A program made the position numbers and the translations under genes. Of a DNA stretch of 64,000 nucleotides, positions 61,854-64,000 are shown piece after piece. This DNA comes from Acidovorax sp. T1 (GTDB lineage: Bacteria > Pseudomonadota > Gammaproteobacteria > Burkholderiales > Burkholderiaceae_C): assembly GCF_002176815.1 (NCBI RefSeq), contig NZ_CP021648.1, forward strand, positions 3,604,001 through 3,668,000. Reading direction: 5' to 3'. The stretch's first letter is position 1; every line of letters starts with the position of its first letter. Under the pieces are notes generated by a model. The model was given only the letters and a program-made list of their open reading frames with translations, did no database searches and was not told where the DNA came from.

Positions 61854-63605
61854 TTGACGAATAAAAAGAACGGCAATATCGACTCAGCCATCAATCCGAA
61901 GTTGGATGGGGATGCCCATGTCGCTTGGGCACAGGCTTGGTCGTCTATTTCGCCGGAGACATCGTTGCTCGCGTGGGTGGACTGGGCGAGCCATTTAGCA
62001 AACAGTCCTGGCAAGCAAGCCGAGCTTTTGGCGTTTGCAGCCTCCCTGTCCGAGCAATGGATGGCCGTATTGAAGAAGAATCGGGCCAACCCGAACCGGG
62101 GAGCCACCGCTCCTGACCGGTCACCTGTCAATGACCGCCGCTTCAACGATCCTGCATGGGATCAATGGCCCTACGACCTTTTCCGCAGTTCATTCGTCAA
62201 TCAGACCAAATGGTGGGAGCAGGCCACGCAGGGGGTGTGGGGAGTGGATCCGAAACACCAACGCCTGCTGGCGTTTGGCGCCAAACAGTGGCTGGAAATG
62301 CTTTCGCCCGCCAACGCTGCGGTTTTCAACCCCGTTGTCCTGAAAAGAACCATCGCAGAGCAAGGCGCCAATCTAGCGCGGGGGACGTCCAACTTTCTCG
62401 ACGACTTGCGTCGGCAACTATCCGGCCAGCCTCCCGCGGGAACGGAGAACTTCGTCGTTGGGCGCGACGTAGCGGTCACGGAAGGAAAAGTCGTTCTGAG
62501 AAATCGACTGATCGAACTGATTCAGTACACGCCCACTACCGAGAAAGTCCATCCCGAACCGATCATGATCATTCCTGCCTGGATCATGAAGTACTACGTA
62601 CTGGATCTGTCACCGCATAACTCGCTGATACGGTATCTGGTTGCGCAAGGGCATACGGTTTTTTGCATCTCCTGAAGAAATCCGGATGCTGAGGATCGAG
62701 ATTTGGGCATGGATGAGTACCTGGAGTTCGGCCTGCATGCAGCGCTGGACGCTGTGACTTCCGTTGTCCCCGGGCATGGAGTCCACGCGGCTGGTTATTG
62801 CCTGGGCGGAACGCTACTGGCCATTGGTGCTTCAGCCATGGCGCGTGATGGCGATACGCGGCTGGTGTCGGTAAGCCTGCTTGCCGCACAGACGGACTTC
62901 AGCGAACCGGGCGAGCTGAGTCTTTTCATCAACGAGAGTCAAGTGGCGCTGTTGGAAGCCAGCATGGCTCAAACCGGTTATTTGACCTCCGACCAGATGA
63001 GCGGAGCTTTTCAGCTACTGCGCTCCTACGATCTCATATGGTCTCGCATGATTGACGAATACCTATTGGGCGATCGCCGGCCAATGACCGACCTGATGGC
63101 TTGGAATGCCGATGGGACTCGCCTGCCCGCGAAGATGCATTCGCAGTATCTCCGACGCCTTTACCTGAATAACGATCTCAGCGCGGGGCGTTATCCCGTC
63201 ACGGGTCGCCCCGTTTCAGTGGGAGACATCGCTGTGCCGGTGTTTTGCGTCGGCACTGCCTCGGATCATATTGCGCCTTGGCGCTCGGTTTACAAGCTGC
63301 ATCTCCTGTCTTCGGCCGAGCTGACTTTCGTGCTGACCACTGGAGGACACAACGGCGGCATCGTGAGCGAGCCCGGCCGAGGTAAGCGCCAATATCAAAT
63401 CCATACCCGCGCGGCCGGTGATGGATACATGGCGCCGGATGAGTGGCAAGCGACGATGCAGACGCATCCGGATTCCTGGTGGCCCGCATGGTCGGCGTGG
63501 CTGCGAGAGCGTTCCGGTGATGTTGTTGCGCCTCCGCTCATAGGTGCTGAATCCAGTGGATACCCCACTGTTTGCGACGCCCCAGGGGAATATGTACGCA
63601 ACTGA
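61854..63605 (+). pseudogene. phaC: Class I PHA synthase gene with one in-frame nonsense codon
   Basis: One continuous frame of 583 codons, the normal class I PhaC length, starts at TTG 61854 (AGAGGTA upstream) and ends at 63605, interrupted only by TGA at 62673-62675 (codon 274). Across the stop the text runs TVFCIS-stop-RNPDAEDRDLGMDEY; PhaC proteins read S-W-R/K-NP there, so TGG has become TGA. The lipase-like box GYCLGG with the nucleophile Cys (codon 316) lies after the stop, as do the catalytic Asp region (FCVGTASDHIAPW) and the late His (TTGGHNGGI). The short product cannot be active; re-initiation would lack the N-terminal domain. Confidence 0.88.
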
Positions 63606-63692
63606 ATAAGCGTATCCCGCGTCCGCTATTGCGACACGGTATACGCAATATCTGTTCGTCATCCCGTTCTACTCTGATAACTGGAGACATTC

Positions 63693-64000
63693 ATGTACTC
63701 AAGAATCCTGGTTCCGCTCGACGGAAGTCCTACTGCCGATTTGGCGCTCCACCACGCTGCGGTGCTGGCACGCCTGAATGGCGCAACCATCGTCTTGCTG
63801 CACGTCATCGAGGAGATGAAGCACAGCAACGGCTTCGAGAGGCCGAGGATCTATATTGAAGAAGTGAGGCCGGGCTTCCTGGCGGCCGGGCAGAAGCTGC
63901 TGGACGAGGCGGCGCTGCGGCTGAGGCAGGAAGGCCTGGCGGTTGAGACCGTCCTTCTGGAAAGCAAGGGCGAGCGCGTCTCGGTGCTCATCGCTCAGCA
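63693..64000 (+). CDS. Universal stress protein, UspA family (3' cut by window)
   Basis: 102 full codons from ATG 63693, with GGAGA upstream. MYSRILVPLDGSPTADLALHHAAVLARLNGATIVLLHV is the classical Usp N-terminal half; the C-terminal ATP-binding G-2x-G-9x-GS motif lies beyond the window. UspA proteins support survival in growth arrest or low oxygen. Its place after the PHB genes in the same direction suggests that the cargo as a whole serves stress or oxygen limitation. Confidence 0.9.
   Translation, partial: MYSRILVPLDGSPTADLALHHAAVLARLNGATIVLLHVIEEMKHSNGFERPRIYIEEVRPGFLAAGQKLLDEAALRLRQEGLAVETVLLESKGERVSVLIAQ

Noticed and set aside
62673..62675. TGA in phaC as a selenocysteine or programmed read-through codon
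   Set aside because: The aligned residue in PhaC proteins is Trp, not Cys, no selenocysteine-type hairpin stands out just downstream, and a one-base change explains it better.
61854..63605. phaC as two separate intact genes
   Set aside because: Both halves are in the same frame and together give the exact class I PhaC length and motif order; the second half has no convincing ribosome binding site.
1..64000. CRISPR array, tRNA or rRNA genes, integrase and attachment sites
   Set aside because: No regularly spaced repeat array, tRNA or rRNA sequence and no tyrosine or serine recombinase were recognised on reading. The ICE ends must lie outside the window.

Overview
The window is an internal stretch of a large integrative and conjugative element (ICE) of the PFGI-1/ICEclc class, carried by a GC-rich proteobacterium, most likely a Pseudomonas or a Burkholderiales relative. 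The evidence is a nearly complete, ordered set of the conserved transfer proteins of this ICE class (the PFL_46xx/PFL_47xx families first defined in Pseudomonas fluorescens), a TraD-type coupling protein, a VirB4-type ATPase and a MobH relaxase. No integrase, att site, tRNA gene or rRNA gene is visible, so both ICE ends lie outside the window.

Layout. (1) 1-5221: left core block of small conserved ICE genes, a methyltransferase-fold protein and an SNF2-like helicase, with a hairpin in each intergenic gap. (2) 5360-9794: first defence cargo, a CoiA-like nuclease converging on a Gabija-type pair (OLD-family ATPase/TOPRIM nuclease plus UvrD-like helicase). (3) 9996-16067: first half of the type IV secretion (T4SS) operon. 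(4) 16108-23344, minus strand: second defence cargo, an eight-gene run of HTH/PIN toxin-antitoxin pair, TRIP13-like ATPase, two HORMA-type proteins, CD-NTase, NucC nuclease and a Rad50-like ATPase. It is a type III CBASS system under an apparent sigma70 promoter overlapped by short repeats. (5) 23548-37566: second half of the T4SS operon (pilin-like protein, VirB8/9/10-like core, VirB4 ATPase, DsbA-like protein, RadC, TraU-like protein, TraG). (6) 37573-39294: DUF3742 gene and an Xre/RES toxin-antitoxin pair. (7) 39604-41466: relaxase. (8) 41517-42558: scar of gene remnants including an IS66 transposase fragment. (9) 42575-64000: metabolic cargo.

The metabolic cargo starts with a minus-strand tetR, DUF4105 and lipoprotein-hydrolase operon. 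Divergent from it is a NodT/HlyD/RbbA-like/ABC-permease exporter. This is followed on the same strand by a polyhydroxybutyrate (PHB) block: phasin, acetoacetyl-CoA reductase, a PhaC-like DUF3141 protein with a basic tail, a MaoC-phosphotransacylase fusion, 3-hydroxybutyrate dehydrogenase, acetate/butyrate-type kinase, GltS-like carrier, class I PHA synthase and a universal stress protein. I infer that it could couple PHB turnover to redox balance and ATP formation by substrate-level phosphorylation. The phaC frame is broken by one in-frame TGA that replaces the conserved Trp of the SWRNP motif.

The points most worth a second look are the CBASS operon with its shared TA promoter and extra Rad50-like ATPase, the placement of both defence islands at joints inside the transfer operon, and the PHB/acyl-phosphate module as mobile cargo with a nonsense-mutated synthase. 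All calls come from reading the sequence and translations; no database search was run.
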